48,877 nt of DNA from CAZGUG01 sp964625335 (GTDB taxonomy: Bacteria; Bacillota; Clostridia; Ch29): positions 1 through 48,877 of the forward strand of contig CAZVBE010000017.1 of NCBI GenBank assembly GCA_964625335.1, read 5' to 3'. The notes under the pieces were generated by a model. It searched no databases, had not been told where the DNA came from, and saw only the letters and a list, made by a program, of their open reading frames with translations. A program made the translations under genes and the position numbers. Numbering within the stretch: the first letter of the stretch is position 1; every line of letters starts with the position of its first letter. Below, piece by piece: positions 16,393 to 25,722 of the stretch.

Positions 16393-17763
16393 ATGCGAAA
16401 AGAAACACTTAGGATACACTGCTCCAACGGCCATCTGGGTTTTGCCCCGACCAAGGAGGAGAGCTTCTGGATTGGTGCTAAGACAAAGCCGGATTATTAC
16501 TGTTGCGACTCCGGCAGTGATGATATTGGTCCGGTGCCTCTTGGGGCAGACAAATGTGCGAGTCATCATGAATGGCAAAAACACGACCTGGAGCTTATGC
16601 TTATTGCGGCTCGCAAGCAAGGTGTTCCTATGATTATCGGGTCTGCAGGCGACACAGGCACCAACAGTCGCGTGGATATGTATGTAGATTTTATCAGAGA
16701 TATCGCCAGAAGACATAAAATGAAAAAGTTCACACTGGCCTACTTCTATTCCGAAGTGGACAAAGAATATCTTCGTAAAAAGATGAAGGCCGGCGAGATC
16801 GTAGAAGGACTGGATGGCAGAAGCGACCTTACTTTTGAGGAACTGGACAAAACCGACCGTATTGTGGCGGTAGCCGGGGTGCACCCCTTTATAAAGGCTT
16901 TGGAAATGGGTGCCGATGTTGTCATCGGTGGACGCTCCAGCGATGCCTGTGTATTTGCGGCACCGGCAATTTATCAGGGTTTTCCGGAGAACATAGCTTA
17001 CTACTGCGGTAAGGTTCTGGAATGCGCATCATTTTGCGCAGAGCCTTATGGAGCCAAGGAAACGGTTATAGGCACCATCACCAGGAATGATGTGAAAGTT
17101 ACGGCCATGCATCCGGCTCAAAGATGCACCGTTGCCTCGGTGGCCGGACACGCTATGTACGAAAGAACAAATCCCTATTATGAGTATGTTGCCGGGGGCA
17201 TGCTGGATATGAAGGAGTGTGTTTATGAGCAGTATGATGAAAAGACCTGCCGCATAACCGGTGCTAAATTTATTCCGGTTAAGGGAAAAATTAAGGTCAA
17301 GGTGGAAGGCTCAGGCAAGGTTGGGGAGCGTTATCTGGGAATGGCCGGCATCCGCGACCCGTATACCATCAAGCATATTGACGAAGTTATCCGGTGGGCA
17401 AGAGACCAGGTCGAGGAGCGTTTTTCCGGCAAGGAGTATAAACTCAGCTACAGAATTTTCGGTAAGAATGGTGTTATGGGTGATCTGGAGCCCGTTAAGG
17501 AGACCAAATCCCATGAACTTATGGTTATCGTTGAAGGCGTTGCGCCAACGAAGGAAGTGGCAGAAGAAGTAGCCATGATCGGTATGCGCCAGATATTCTA
17601 TGCAAGACTTCCCGAGGTTAAGGGAACCGCCGGTACGGCGGCTTTCGTCCTTGACGAGGTTGTGGAAGTATCTCCTGCCTACCAATGGACTATGAATCAT
17701 ACTGTGGCTGTGGACGATTCAATGGAACTGTTCCAAGTCTACACCACAGAAATTGGCGAATAG
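16393..17763 (+). CDS. AtuA-like (acyclic terpene utilization / DUF1446) protein
   Basis: 456 residues resembling the AtuA/DUF1446 family, including the Gly/Asp-rich segments DSGSDDIGP and GADVVIGGRSSDAC and the stretch MHPAQRC. AtuA was linked genetically to citronellol breakdown in Pseudomonas, but the reaction of the family is not established. The start is ATG 16393, eight bases after GAAGGAGG; an upstream in-frame codon overlaps that site. A DUF4387 gene follows 11 bases later, a known pairing for the family. With hydrolase and TRAP-type genes downstream it is probably part of a catabolic pathway for an unknown compound. Confidence 0.85.
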   Translation: MRKETLRIHCSNGHLGFAPTKEESFWIGAKTKPDYYCCDSGSDDIGPVPLGADKCASHHEWQKHDLELMLIAARKQGVPMIIGSAGDTGTNSRVDMYVDFIRDIARRHKMKKFTLAYFYSEVDKEYLRKKMKAGEIVEGLDGRSDLTFEELDKTDRIVAVAGVHPFIKALEMGADVVIGGRSSDACVFAAPAIYQGFPENIAYYCGKVLECASFCAEPYGAKETVIGTITRNDVKVTAMHPAQRCTVASVAGHAMYERTNPYYEYVAGGMLDMKECVYEQYDEKTCRITGAKFIPVKGKIKVKVEGSGKVGERYLGMAGIRDPYTIKHIDEVIRWARDQVEERFSGKEYKLSYRIFGKNGVMGDLEPVKETKSHELMVIVEGVAPTKEVAEEVAMIGMRQIFYARLPEVKGTAGTAAFVLDEVVEVSPAYQWTMNHTVAVDDSMELFQVYTTEIGE

Positions 17764-17774
17764 GAGGAAGAAAA

Positions 17775-18101
17775 ATGAAATCAGTAAAATTGGTTGATTT
17801 GGCAAAAACCATTCGCAGTAAAAACGCCGGTACCGATAGGATAACCTTTGATATTATCTTTAGAAAAAAGGACAATTATGAACTGGTCAAAAAAAGCGGG
17901 GTATTGACAAAGGAAACCGTTGCAAAACTTTATAACATTTCCGAATCCAGAATAGTCGATTTTGTTGAGTTTGACCCGGCATTTGCAATCAAGTTCACCA
18001 TCAACAGGCTGGTTCCAAGTGGTTCCTTTGGAGAAGGCGATATTTTTGGTTGTCAGCAGTACCCCCCACTTCTCGACATTGAGGTTCCGGTAGAGGAGTA
18101 G
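17775..18101 (+). CDS. DUF4387 protein, partner of the AtuA-like protein
   Basis: A 108-residue cytosolic protein of the DUF4387 family (pattern LVDLAKTIRSKNAGTDRITFD at the start, then NRLVPSGSFGEGDIFGCQQ). Such proteins occur beside or fused to DUF1446/AtuA proteins and probably form a complex with them; the biochemical role is unknown. It starts 11 bases after the AtuA-like gene with GGAGGA, so the two are cotranscribed. Confidence 0.85.
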   Translation: MKSVKLVDLAKTIRSKNAGTDRITFDIIFRKKDNYELVKKSGVLTKETVAKLYNISESRIVDFVEFDPAFAIKFTINRLVPSGSFGEGDIFGCQQYPPLLDIEVPVEE

Positions 18102-18223
18102 GCATTAAATCACTTGTCTAATAGTTATACAATGTATTGTTGCCATTACCTGCATATTAAGGATGTCGGAGTATCGACTTTAAGGCAGTACTACAGATCT
18201 GATTATAGAAAGGAGGGATGAGG

Positions 18224-18976
18224 ATGTCTAATGTGAGGGTCGGTATTACTTCGGGTTGGGAACAGGGTTCTTTGGTAACAGGATGGCCTTTGATATATAC
18301 TGTTAAACCCTGTGTAGATATTGTAGAGAGAGTTGGAGGTATTCCCATAGTATTACCTGTAATGGCCAGGGCGATCTCCCGCAATGAGATTTTGAATGCA
18401 ATAGATGCATTAATTGTATCCGGTGAAGTAATGAGTATAAAAAGAAATGTTCTTGAGAAGGAACATCCAAAGGACCTTGAAAGCCAGAATCCTTTGCGCT
18501 ACGCCAATGAAAGAGACTATATTACAGGAGCATTGAACAGAGGTATTCCACTTTTAGGAATCTGCCGGGGTCACCAGGTTCTGAATGTTGTTTGTGGTGG
18601 TACGCTGTATCTTGATGATATACACCTTCTGCAGTCTGATAATGTGGTTACACATCAGCAGGGTGACAAAAAACCTGAACAGACGGTTCACAGTATAAGA
18701 ACAGAAGGAATTTTAGCCGAAATTTTGGGCAAGAAAGAAGTAATGGTAAATAGTTTTCACAGGCAAGCAGTAAAAGATCCCCCGCCAGGATTTGACGTAG
18801 TTGCCCGTTCACAGGACGATATGATTGAAGGAATAGTAAGTGCAGAACATGATTATGTTTTAGGCTTGCAGTTTCATCCCGAGGTATTGTCCGATCCGGT
18901 ATGGTTAAATATTTTCAAAGAATTGGTAGATGCAGGGGCAAGATACAGTGAAAGGAAGCATATGTTCAATGCATAA
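18224..18976 (+). CDS. Peptidase C26 / gamma-glutamyl-GABA hydrolase-like (class I GATase)
   Basis: A 250-residue class I glutamine amidotransferase fold hydrolase like PuuD. The nucleophile Cys114 is in GICRGHQ, and the His218/Glu220 pair is in QFHPEV. Family members cleave gamma-glutamyl amides such as gamma-glutamyl-GABA. ATG 18224 is seven bases after AAGGAGGG; ATG 18218 touches that site and is unlikely. It follows the AtuA/DUF4387 pair after 122 bases with no terminator and precedes the TRAP-type genes. This suggests that the imported or generated compound is a gamma-glutamyl conjugate, which is inference. Confidence 0.88.
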   Translation: MSNVRVGITSGWEQGSLVTGWPLIYTVKPCVDIVERVGGIPIVLPVMARAISRNEILNAIDALIVSGEVMSIKRNVLEKEHPKDLESQNPLRYANERDYITGALNRGIPLLGICRGHQVLNVVCGGTLYLDDIHLLQSDNVVTHQQGDKKPEQTVHSIRTEGILAEILGKKEVMVNSFHRQAVKDPPPGFDVVARSQDDMIEGIVSAEHDYVLGLQFHPEVLSDPVWLNIFKELVDAGARYSERKHMFNA

Positions 18977-19014
18977 GTAGAAAATTAAATCCAAATGGAA
19001 AGGAGAGATATACT

Positions 19015-20394
19015 ATGTCAGGCATGACAATTGCCGGATTACCCCTAGAGATATTTTATTTAATAGAGTTATTGGCGTTTATTGTAATTATATTCATGGT
19101 ATTTAAAAGGCCTATTTATGAAGCAATAGCACTGGGTTTTCCCTTTACTATAATAATGACACAAAGATATGACCTGTTTTGGGAGTATCTCATCTATCCC
19201 ACAACCAGTTCACTTTTCTATATAATAGTTACATTTCTGGTCCTTGCGCATATTTTAAACCAAACAGGGGTAGTAGAAAAACTAGTCAGAATTATTATTG
19301 CCATCTTTGGTAAACTGCCTGGAGGAGCAGGTTATGTGTCTTTATTCGGGAGCAGCGCCATGGCTATGATGTCTGGAACCGGTCCGGGCAACGTTGCTGC
19401 AACCGGTGTAATCACAATTCCGGCCATGATAAAGACGGGCTATCCAAGGGCACTGGCCGCTACTACCGAAATGTCATGCAGCACCTTGGGCAACCAGATG
19501 GGACCGGGACTAAATATTGTAGGGTTTGGTATATTGGCAGCTCTCTATCCTGATACATATTCACTGTCCACGTTCTGGCTTGCCCTTTGGATAGTGGGTG
19601 CGTGGCTCATTGTGCAGCGTATAATCTTCTTATATGTTTTTGCAAAACGCTACAAAGTAAAACCGATACCAAAGGAAGAAAGACCAAAGCTCGGGGAAGC
19701 ATTAAAAGAAGGCTGGCAGGCACTTCTAATTCCTGTAATAATTCTGTTGCCACTTCTTATGGATTCCGCTATGAAGCCATTTATAATTAGTAGATTAGGG
19801 GAAGCCGGCCAGGCAGCTTTTTCAGGTACACTATTGATGTTTGTTGCCGGTGTGGCTTGTGTATACGCGATGTATATCGGCCGAAAAAACATGGAAAAAG
19901 GTTTTAGCGCTGCCGGCGTCTATAGGTTATTCAAAAATACGATGAGAGGCGTTATTCCCGTATCTGCAACTATATTCTTTGCATATGCCATCTCTGTTGT
20001 GTTTAAGGAAATTGCTATGCAAGAGGCGGTCGAACAGTGGTTTCTCGGGTTTGGACTGAGTGCATTTGGATGGGCAGTGTTGGTTGTAGTCTTCACAGCT
20101 TTTTTAGGCATGGTTCTACCAGGATCGGCTCAGGTTGCCATACTGGGTGGGGCTATTATTACTACCGGTGCAGCTGTTGGATTGAACCCTGCTGTCGTAG
20201 CGGCAGTAATGCCTGCGATTACCGGATGCATGGAAGGTATGACGCCTCCCATGGCCCTGTGTTTGTATGCAGCTATGGGAATTGCTAAATCGGGTTTCAA
20301 GGAGACGGCTAAACTTGCCTACATCTGGATAGCAGGTCATATGGTGATGACCGTCCTGTTGTTGTTGGGCTTGTTACCCATATTTGTATTTTGA
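19015..20394 (+). CDS. TRAP-type large permease subunit
   Basis: A 459-residue membrane protein with about 11-12 hydrophobic helices. The stretch GSSAMAMMSGTGPGNVAATG, followed by IPAMIKTGYPRALAA, is characteristic of the DctM/fused TRAP permease family, which uses ion gradients to import organic acids. A 96-residue membrane protein follows, probably the small subunit. No periplasmic substrate-binding protein gene is present in the locus, which is unusual for TRAP systems. The substrate is unknown; gene context ties it to the AtuA-like and C26 proteins. Confidence 0.85.
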   Translation: MSGMTIAGLPLEIFYLIELLAFIVIIFMVFKRPIYEAIALGFPFTIIMTQRYDLFWEYLIYPTTSSLFYIIVTFLVLAHILNQTGVVEKLVRIIIAIFGKLPGGAGYVSLFGSSAMAMMSGTGPGNVAATGVITIPAMIKTGYPRALAATTEMSCSTLGNQMGPGLNIVGFGILAALYPDTYSLSTFWLALWIVGAWLIVQRIIFLYVFAKRYKVKPIPKEERPKLGEALKEGWQALLIPVIILLPLLMDSAMKPFIISRLGEAGQAAFSGTLLMFVAGVACVYAMYIGRKNMEKGFSAAGVYRLFKNTMRGVIPVSATIFFAYAISVVFKEIAMQEAVEQWFLGFGLSAFGWAVLVVVFTAFLGMVLPGSAQVAILGGAIITTGAAVGLNPAVVAAVMPAITGCMEGMTPPMALCLYAAMGIAKSGFKETAKLAYIWIAGHMVMTVLLLLGLLPIFVF

Positions 20395-20412
20395 AAAAGA
20401 GGGGGGTAGGCT

Positions 20413-20703
20413 ATGAGAGATAAAATTCATGAGTATTTGGTCAGCCTGTATGCAATAGTAGTTGCCATATCAGTTGTTGCGGGTGCATTGGTAGCTGTGT
20501 TGTTCGTAATAGGGTTTATTGCAGACGGAGGCATTGCGGTAAAAATTTCTGAATTCAACCTGAGTTTAATGAATCAAGCGAAAAAGTGGGCATGTTACGC
20601 AGTGGGAATAGGCCTTATTGATTTTTACCTTATCAGGCAGCATGCATTGACCATCGATGATAAAGGAGAGGAAGAAGATGTCCCCTCACAGGCATCTGCA
20701 TAA
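20413..20703 (+). CDS. Small membrane protein, putative TRAP small subunit
   Basis: 96 residues with two hydrophobic segments (about 12-38 and 58-75) and an acidic cytosolic tail. It starts 18 bases after the large permease gene with GAGGGGGG, so the two are coupled. It is shorter than usual DctQ proteins (about 160 residues, four helices), so the assignment rests on position. It could instead be an accessory subunit specific to this system. Confidence 0.6.
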   Translation: MRDKIHEYLVSLYAIVVAISVVAGALVAVLFVIGFIADGGIAVKISEFNLSLMNQAKKWACYAVGIGLIDFYLIRQHALTIDDKGEEEDVPSQASA

Positions 20704-20759
20704 GCGAATTCAAGAAACTTAGGATTGCTTTATTGAAAAAGTATCATGTCAGATTAATA

Positions 20760-20816
20760 GGCCCCCTTGTATTTAGTTGCAGGTAAAACGCCAAGACAGC
20801 TATATTCAAGGGGGCT
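20760..20816. other. Inverted repeat after the TRAP-type genes
   Basis: Ten-base arms GGCCCCCTTG (20760-20769) and CAAGGGGGCT (20807-20816) with one G-T pair enclose a 37-base loop. No T-run follows. It separates the TRAP-type operon from the two-component genes and may form a 3' end structure or weak terminator. Confidence 0.5.
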
Positions 20817-20897
20817 GAATGCATCCATGTGTCGGGTATAGGTGATAAGTAATTACATAACAAGTCCCATATACAGACAACAGAGACATATTTCAAG

Positions 20898-20927
20898 TTG
20901 TTATTTTAAAGGATAAATCAATATAAT
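20898..20927 (+). promoter_or_regulatory. Candidate sigma-A promoter of the two-component genes
   Basis: TTGTTA (20898-20903) and TATAAT (20922-20927) with an 18-base spacer, 55 bases before the kinase start. It would give basal expression of the kinase and regulator independent of the sigma-54 promoter. Confidence 0.5.
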
Positions 20928-20982
20928 GGAGAAATAAAAAGAAAGCATACACACCATTCTTCATGCAGGGAGAAATGATATT

Positions 20983-22536
20983 ATGGAACAGTACGGCAGT
21001 GTTGTGCATTTAACTTCGCTGTTTGAAGCCATAGACAATATAAGCAAGTCACGGACTCTGGAGGATATGTCCAGTGAGCTTTTTGATTTTATTGAGAAAG
21101 TTATAGAGTTCAATATGGCAATAATATATGTCATAGATTATGAAAAGGAACAGCTGGAGGTATTGTCTGCCAGGGGGTCTGACATAAGTCATCTGAAAAA
21201 GAGGATTAAGTTCAGAATCGGAGAAGGGGTAGTAGGTTGGGTCGCAAAGGAAAAGAAGGCGGTTATGCTGGAAAATGCGATGCATAATCAGGAGATCAGG
21301 GTAAGGCAGCATTCCCATGAGGATCCGGTTATAAGATCGTATATGGCAGTACCGCTTATTGTATCAGATCATGTAATAGGAATACTTAGTATATCCAATT
21401 CAAGACCCGGTATGTTCAGGCAGAGAGATGTACAGATGATAAGTATTATAGGTTCACAGATAGCTGCAATTCTGGAAGCAAACAGGGCACTCAATGAAAC
21501 AAGGCAGTTCAGCAACCATATCCTTCAAAATGTTAACAGCGGTATAATTGTTATTGATAAAATGCGGAGGATTATTACTTTTAACAAACAGGCGGAAAAC
21601 ATTACCGGGTACACAAGTGACGGGGTTATAGGAAGAAATATTAAGGACCTTGAATTCAAGAAAAGCCTCGAGGACTGGTTCGTGCTTGATACATTGATAA
21701 CTGAAAAACCGTACAACGAAGTAGAAACATATATTATCACCAAGAATGGAAGCCAAAAGCCTATCAGTCTCAGCACCTCCCTGCTTAGGGATGATAAGAA
21801 TGAAAAAATTGGTGCCACGTGTGTATTCCGCGATATTTCCAAGATTAAAATGCTGCAGGAAAAGGTAAGAAGAGTTGACCGGCTGGCTATGATGGGGCAG
21901 TGTACCGCAGGGCTTGCCCACGAGATTAGGAATCCTTTGCTTCCAATAAGGACAGCAGCATCAATACTTCTGGAAAAGGAGTATCTGGAAGAAGAGGAAA
22001 AGAGCTTGATAAGCATTATCTTCAAGGAGGCAGAGAGACTAAATAACTCCCTTAACGATTTTGTTAAATTGGCCAAACCTTGCACCGGGAAGCCTGCGCG
22101 TACAAATATATTGGATGCTATATATGAGACTAATCAATTATTGAAGTATAAATGCCAGAGCAAAGACATATCAGTGAAGTTTTACCACAATAGTGCAGAT
22201 TTGAATGTTTATATGTCTCCGCACAGCTTGAAAGAAATTTTCCTGAACCTTTTTTTGAACTCCATAGATGCCACGGATGAAGGCGGGATAATAGAGATTA
22301 ATATAGACCAAACGGAGGGAAAAGCATTAATTAATTTCCAGGACACTGGTTGTGGGATTTCAGAAGTTAATATGCTTAAAATATTTGATCCGTTCTTTAC
22401 TACTAAAGAGGAAGGAACCGGCCTTGGCCTGTCCATAGTTCACAACATTGTGAATGAGGCGGGCGGTGATATAAATGTGTGCAACTGCAAAGACGGAGGG
22501 GTCAGGTTTCAGATAAGTCTGCCCTTGGCGGAATGA
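20983..22536 (+). CDS. Soluble sensor histidine kinase (GAF-PAS-HisKA-HATPase)
   Basis: 517 residues without membrane segments, so it senses an internal signal. A GAF domain covers about residues 15-170, a PAS domain about 178-290, the dimerisation/phosphoacceptor domain has His313 in LAHEIRNPLLP, and an ATPase domain with DTGCGI and GTGLGL motifs ends the protein. It is similar in layout to NtrB-type kinases. The partner regulator gene starts 35 bases downstream. Together they probably respond to a substrate of the upstream catabolic genes, which is inference. Confidence 0.93.
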   Translation: MEQYGSVVHLTSLFEAIDNISKSRTLEDMSSELFDFIEKVIEFNMAIIYVIDYEKEQLEVLSARGSDISHLKKRIKFRIGEGVVGWVAKEKKAVMLENAMHNQEIRVRQHSHEDPVIRSYMAVPLIVSDHVIGILSISNSRPGMFRQRDVQMISIIGSQIAAILEANRALNETRQFSNHILQNVNSGIIVIDKMRRIITFNKQAENITGYTSDGVIGRNIKDLEFKKSLEDWFVLDTLITEKPYNEVETYIITKNGSQKPISLSTSLLRDDKNEKIGATCVFRDISKIKMLQEKVRRVDRLAMMGQCTAGLAHEIRNPLLPIRTAASILLEKEYLEEEEKSLISIIFKEAERLNNSLNDFVKLAKPCTGKPARTNILDAIYETNQLLKYKCQSKDISVKFYHNSADLNVYMSPHSLKEIFLNLFLNSIDATDEGGIIEINIDQTEGKALINFQDTGCGISEVNMLKIFDPFFTTKEEGTGLGLSIVHNIVNEAGGDINVCNCKDGGVRFQISLPLAE

Positions 22537-22571
22537 CCACCGGTTATAATACTTGGCTTGGAGTGAGTTGG

Positions 22572-23933
22572 ATGAAAGGCAAAGCTTCTTTGTTAATAGT
22601 TGACGATGAGCTTTCTATCAGGGATACCCTGAAAATTGCCCTTGAACGGGAAGGGTACAGGGTAGAAACTGCATGTGACGGCTTGGCAGCACTCCAAATA
22701 GCAAAAGAGATGGAGATAGATGTTTTGTTGACCGATTTGAAAATGGCCGGTATGAACGGGATAGAGCTTATGGAGGCTATGAAGGATGTTCAGAATAATT
22801 TTGAGACCATAGTAATATCGGCGTATACAGACATCAAGAAAGCAGTAGAATCAATAAAACTGGGAGCTTTTGATTACCTGCAGAAGGATTTTACCATTGA
22901 CGAATTGGTAATTACTATAAAAAAAGCAGTTGAGAGAAAACAGCTTCTTGATGAGAATAGACTCCTAAGGCAGAAACTGACCAGCCGTTACAGATTTGAA
23001 GATATTGTGGGAAAGAGCGGACGTGTTGTAACCCTGTATAAGCTTATTGAGAAGGTTGCGACCGGTAAAGCCAATGTACTTATTACAGGCGAAAGCGGCA
23101 CCGGTAAGGAAATTTTTGCTAAGGCCATACATAAAAAGAGCGACAGGCGGTTTAAGCCCTTCATTGCGATTAATTGTGCAGCATTACCGGAAAACCTGCT
23201 GGAGAGTGAGCTTTTTGGACACGAAAAAGGTGCGTTTACAGGTGCAGTCGTCCAGAAAGTTGGTAAGTTTGAGCAGGCAGACGGAGGCACCATATTCCTT
23301 GATGAAATCGGAGAACTCAGTTCGGTACTCCAGGCTAAGCTTTTGAGGTTTCTCCAGGAAAGGGAATTTGAAAGAGTTGGGGGACTGGAAAAGATTAAAG
23401 TCAATGTAAGAATAATAACGGCAACAAATAAACGTTTGGATAAGGCTATGGAAGAAGGAGAATTCAGGGAGGATCTATATTATAGGCTAAATGTCGTTAA
23501 TTTTATGATACCTCCTTTAAGGGAGAGAAAGGAAGACATACCACTGCTGGCACAGTATTTTCTCAATCAGTACAATACCGAATACAGTAAGAGTATAAAT
23601 CTTATTTCGGTGGATACCCTTGAATACCTTATGGCGTATAAATGGCCGGGCAATGTAAGAGAACTTAAGAACATTATAGAAAGAGCCGTTGCCATAGCAG
23701 ATGAGAGAGACCGTACAATTTTGCCCAGACATTTGCCCGTGAATATATTGGGCAGAGACAGCATTTTTAAAGAGGAAGAAAAAGAAATCCTCACCCTTAT
23801 GGAATGTGAAAAGCATCATATAATTAACACTTTAAAAAAAGTGGAGGGCAATAAAACCATAGCAGCTAAAAAGTTAAATATTAACAGGCAGACCTTATAC
23901 AATAAAATAAAACAATACAATATTGATGCGTGA
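22572..23933 (+). CDS. Sigma-54-dependent response regulator (NtrC family)
   Basis: 453 residues. Receiver domain with phosphoacceptor Asp55; AAA+ domain with Walker A GESGTGKE (from residue 173), the sigma-54 contact loop GAFTGA at 220-225 and an FLDEIGE Walker B; C-terminal Fis-type helix-turn-helix (NKTIAAKKLNINRQTLYNKI). An intact GAFTGA loop means it can activate sigma-54 RNA polymerase. The ATG at 22572 follows GGAGTGA; longer in-frame readings overlap the kinase gene. Its likely targets are the promoters at 16318 and perhaps 37810. Confidence 0.94.
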   Translation: MKGKASLLIVDDELSIRDTLKIALEREGYRVETACDGLAALQIAKEMEIDVLLTDLKMAGMNGIELMEAMKDVQNNFETIVISAYTDIKKAVESIKLGAFDYLQKDFTIDELVITIKKAVERKQLLDENRLLRQKLTSRYRFEDIVGKSGRVVTLYKLIEKVATGKANVLITGESGTGKEIFAKAIHKKSDRRFKPFIAINCAALPENLLESELFGHEKGAFTGAVVQKVGKFEQADGGTIFLDEIGELSSVLQAKLLRFLQEREFERVGGLEKIKVNVRIITATNKRLDKAMEEGEFREDLYYRLNVVNFMIPPLRERKEDIPLLAQYFLNQYNTEYSKSINLISVDTLEYLMAYKWPGNVRELKNIIERAVAIADERDRTILPRHLPVNILGRDSIFKEEEKEILTLMECEKHHIINTLKKVEGNKTIAAKKLNINRQTLYNKIKQYNIDA

Positions 23934-23972
23934 TTATTAGTAAAGAACATGCCGGATTTTCTGAAGTATTAG

Positions 23973-23999
23973 CAGGCGGGACAACCCACCTGTTTTTTT
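23973..23999 (+). terminator. Terminator after the response regulator
   Basis: Stem CAGGCGGG / CCCACCTG with an ACAA loop and a run of T. One base pair is lost relative to the near-identical terminator at 16107-16136. The tail sequence is the same in both places. Confidence 0.8.
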
Positions 24000-24136
24000 G
24001 TTTTTGCAGTTTACAGTAACCCATAATAAGGCTTCGACATATTGTTGTACCGGGATGGTAGTTATGCCTAAAATACATAAATAGTCCAGGTTGGAGACAA
24101 CATAAGAATATTCAAAAAACTACGGAGTGAAAACAT

Positions 24137-25648
24137 ATGCATTTAAACATTGATATTAAGGGAGTTACCTGCGATTCGCGAAAAGTAAAACCTGGATTTG
24201 CCTTTGTTGCGATAAAAGGGGAAAGGGAAAACGGGAACGAATACATTATGGATGCGGTCAGAAGCGGGGCGGCGGCGATATATACCGAGGAGGAGCTTAA
24301 GGAACTGCCCTGCAATATACCCATAATCAAGGTTGAAAACTCAAGAGCTGCTTTGGCTAAGCTGTTGTCAAGGTTTTATGATTTCCCATCTGAAAAGCTA
24401 AATACCATAGGAGTGACGGGGACCAACGGTAAAACCACCACCTGCCTTATGATAGAGGCAGTATTCAGGGAAGCGGGGTTTACCACAGGAGTAGTAGGTA
24501 CGGTCATGATAAAGGTGGGGAACAGATACTATCCCCATGGTTTGACCACGCCGGACAGCGAATGCCTTCAAAAATACCTGGCGGAAATGGTGGACCAGAA
24601 GGTTTACGCTGCGGTGGTGGAAGTATCTTCTCACGGGCTTAAGTATCAGCGGGTAGACTCCATCCAGTTTAATGCGGCGGTACACACAAATATTACCCCA
24701 GACCACATGGATACCCACAGCAGCTTTGCAGATTATGTAAATACAAAAAAGAGGCTGTTCAATATGCTGCCTGCCGGAGCGGCGGCCGTAATAAACACCG
24801 ATGACCCCTATGGGCTGGAACTGGTCAGGGATAAGCCCAAATTACTGATACTGACCTACGGGCTGGGGGCAAAGGCGAGTATAACCGCTTCAAGTATCGA
24901 TATTAACACCCCTGGGATAAGCTATACCTGCTGCCTTCAGAGGTCCTTTACCAACAATATGGGGAATGACGTTGAGCCCCAGGAAATACCCATAAGGCTC
25001 GGGGTACCGGGCAAGCATAATGTGTACAACAGTCTGGCGGCTGTAACCGTAGGGCTTTTGTACGGTATACAGCCTTCTGTCATACAAAAAGCCCTTAATG
25101 ATTTTAAGGGGGTATGGAGGAGGATGCAGGTAATATACCGGGACGATTTCATTGCAATTGACGATTTCAGCCATAATCCCGGTAGCTATGAGACGGCATT
25201 CGAAACGGTCCAAACGATGAATTATAACAACCTCTATATTGTAAATGCTATAAGGGGTAACAGAGGCAGTGAGATTAACAGGGTTAACGCATCGGTTATT
25301 TCCAATTGGGGAAACCTTCTAGGTGTCAAAGATATATTGGTAACCGGCAGCCGTGATGTTGTGGGCGGAGCCGATTGGGTAACGAATGAGGAGAAGGAAG
25401 CTTTTTTTGAAGGGCTTACACAGGGAGGTGCGGATGCCGATTATTATGAAACGCTGGAGGAAGCAGTGGAAGAGGTAATAAACAGGGTGGAAAAGGGGGA
25501 TATAATACTTCTGATGGGGGCCCAGGGCATGAATAAGGGACAGGATATATTTAGAGACAAAGTAAACCCAAAGATTAGAATCCGGGAAAGGGATATAACA
25601 ACCCTGCCCTATGAATACCATCATCACAATTCAATAAACCCTTCATAA
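24137..25648 (+). CDS. MurE-like Mur ligase family protein
   Basis: A 503-residue three-domain Mur ligase. The N-terminal region with CDSRKVKPG resembles MurE, the P-loop GVTGTNGKTTT is at about residues 92-102, and the segment EVSSHGLKYQRV matches the MurE central domain. The usual MurE meso-diaminopimelate motif DNPR is not found, and the family DYAHTPD segment reads DDFSHNPG. It is therefore probably not the cell-wall MurE but a paralogue acting on another acceptor. It stands between a terminator and an OB-fold gene, away from other cell-wall genes. Confidence 0.82.
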   Translation: MHLNIDIKGVTCDSRKVKPGFAFVAIKGERENGNEYIMDAVRSGAAAIYTEEELKELPCNIPIIKVENSRAALAKLLSRFYDFPSEKLNTIGVTGTNGKTTTCLMIEAVFREAGFTTGVVGTVMIKVGNRYYPHGLTTPDSECLQKYLAEMVDQKVYAAVVEVSSHGLKYQRVDSIQFNAAVHTNITPDHMDTHSSFADYVNTKKRLFNMLPAGAAAVINTDDPYGLELVRDKPKLLILTYGLGAKASITASSIDINTPGISYTCCLQRSFTNNMGNDVEPQEIPIRLGVPGKHNVYNSLAAVTVGLLYGIQPSVIQKALNDFKGVWRRMQVIYRDDFIAIDDFSHNPGSYETAFETVQTMNYNNLYIVNAIRGNRGSEINRVNASVISNWGNLLGVKDILVTGSRDVVGGADWVTNEEKEAFFEGLTQGGADADYYETLEEAVEEVINRVEKGDIILLMGAQGMNKGQDIFRDKVNPKIRIRERDITTLPYEYHHHNSINPS

Positions 25649-25722
25649 ATATTTCAGTCTGTGAATAAACATATTTTTAGATTGATAAATACACAAGAAA
25701 ATTGAAGGGGAGTGTGGGGTCA

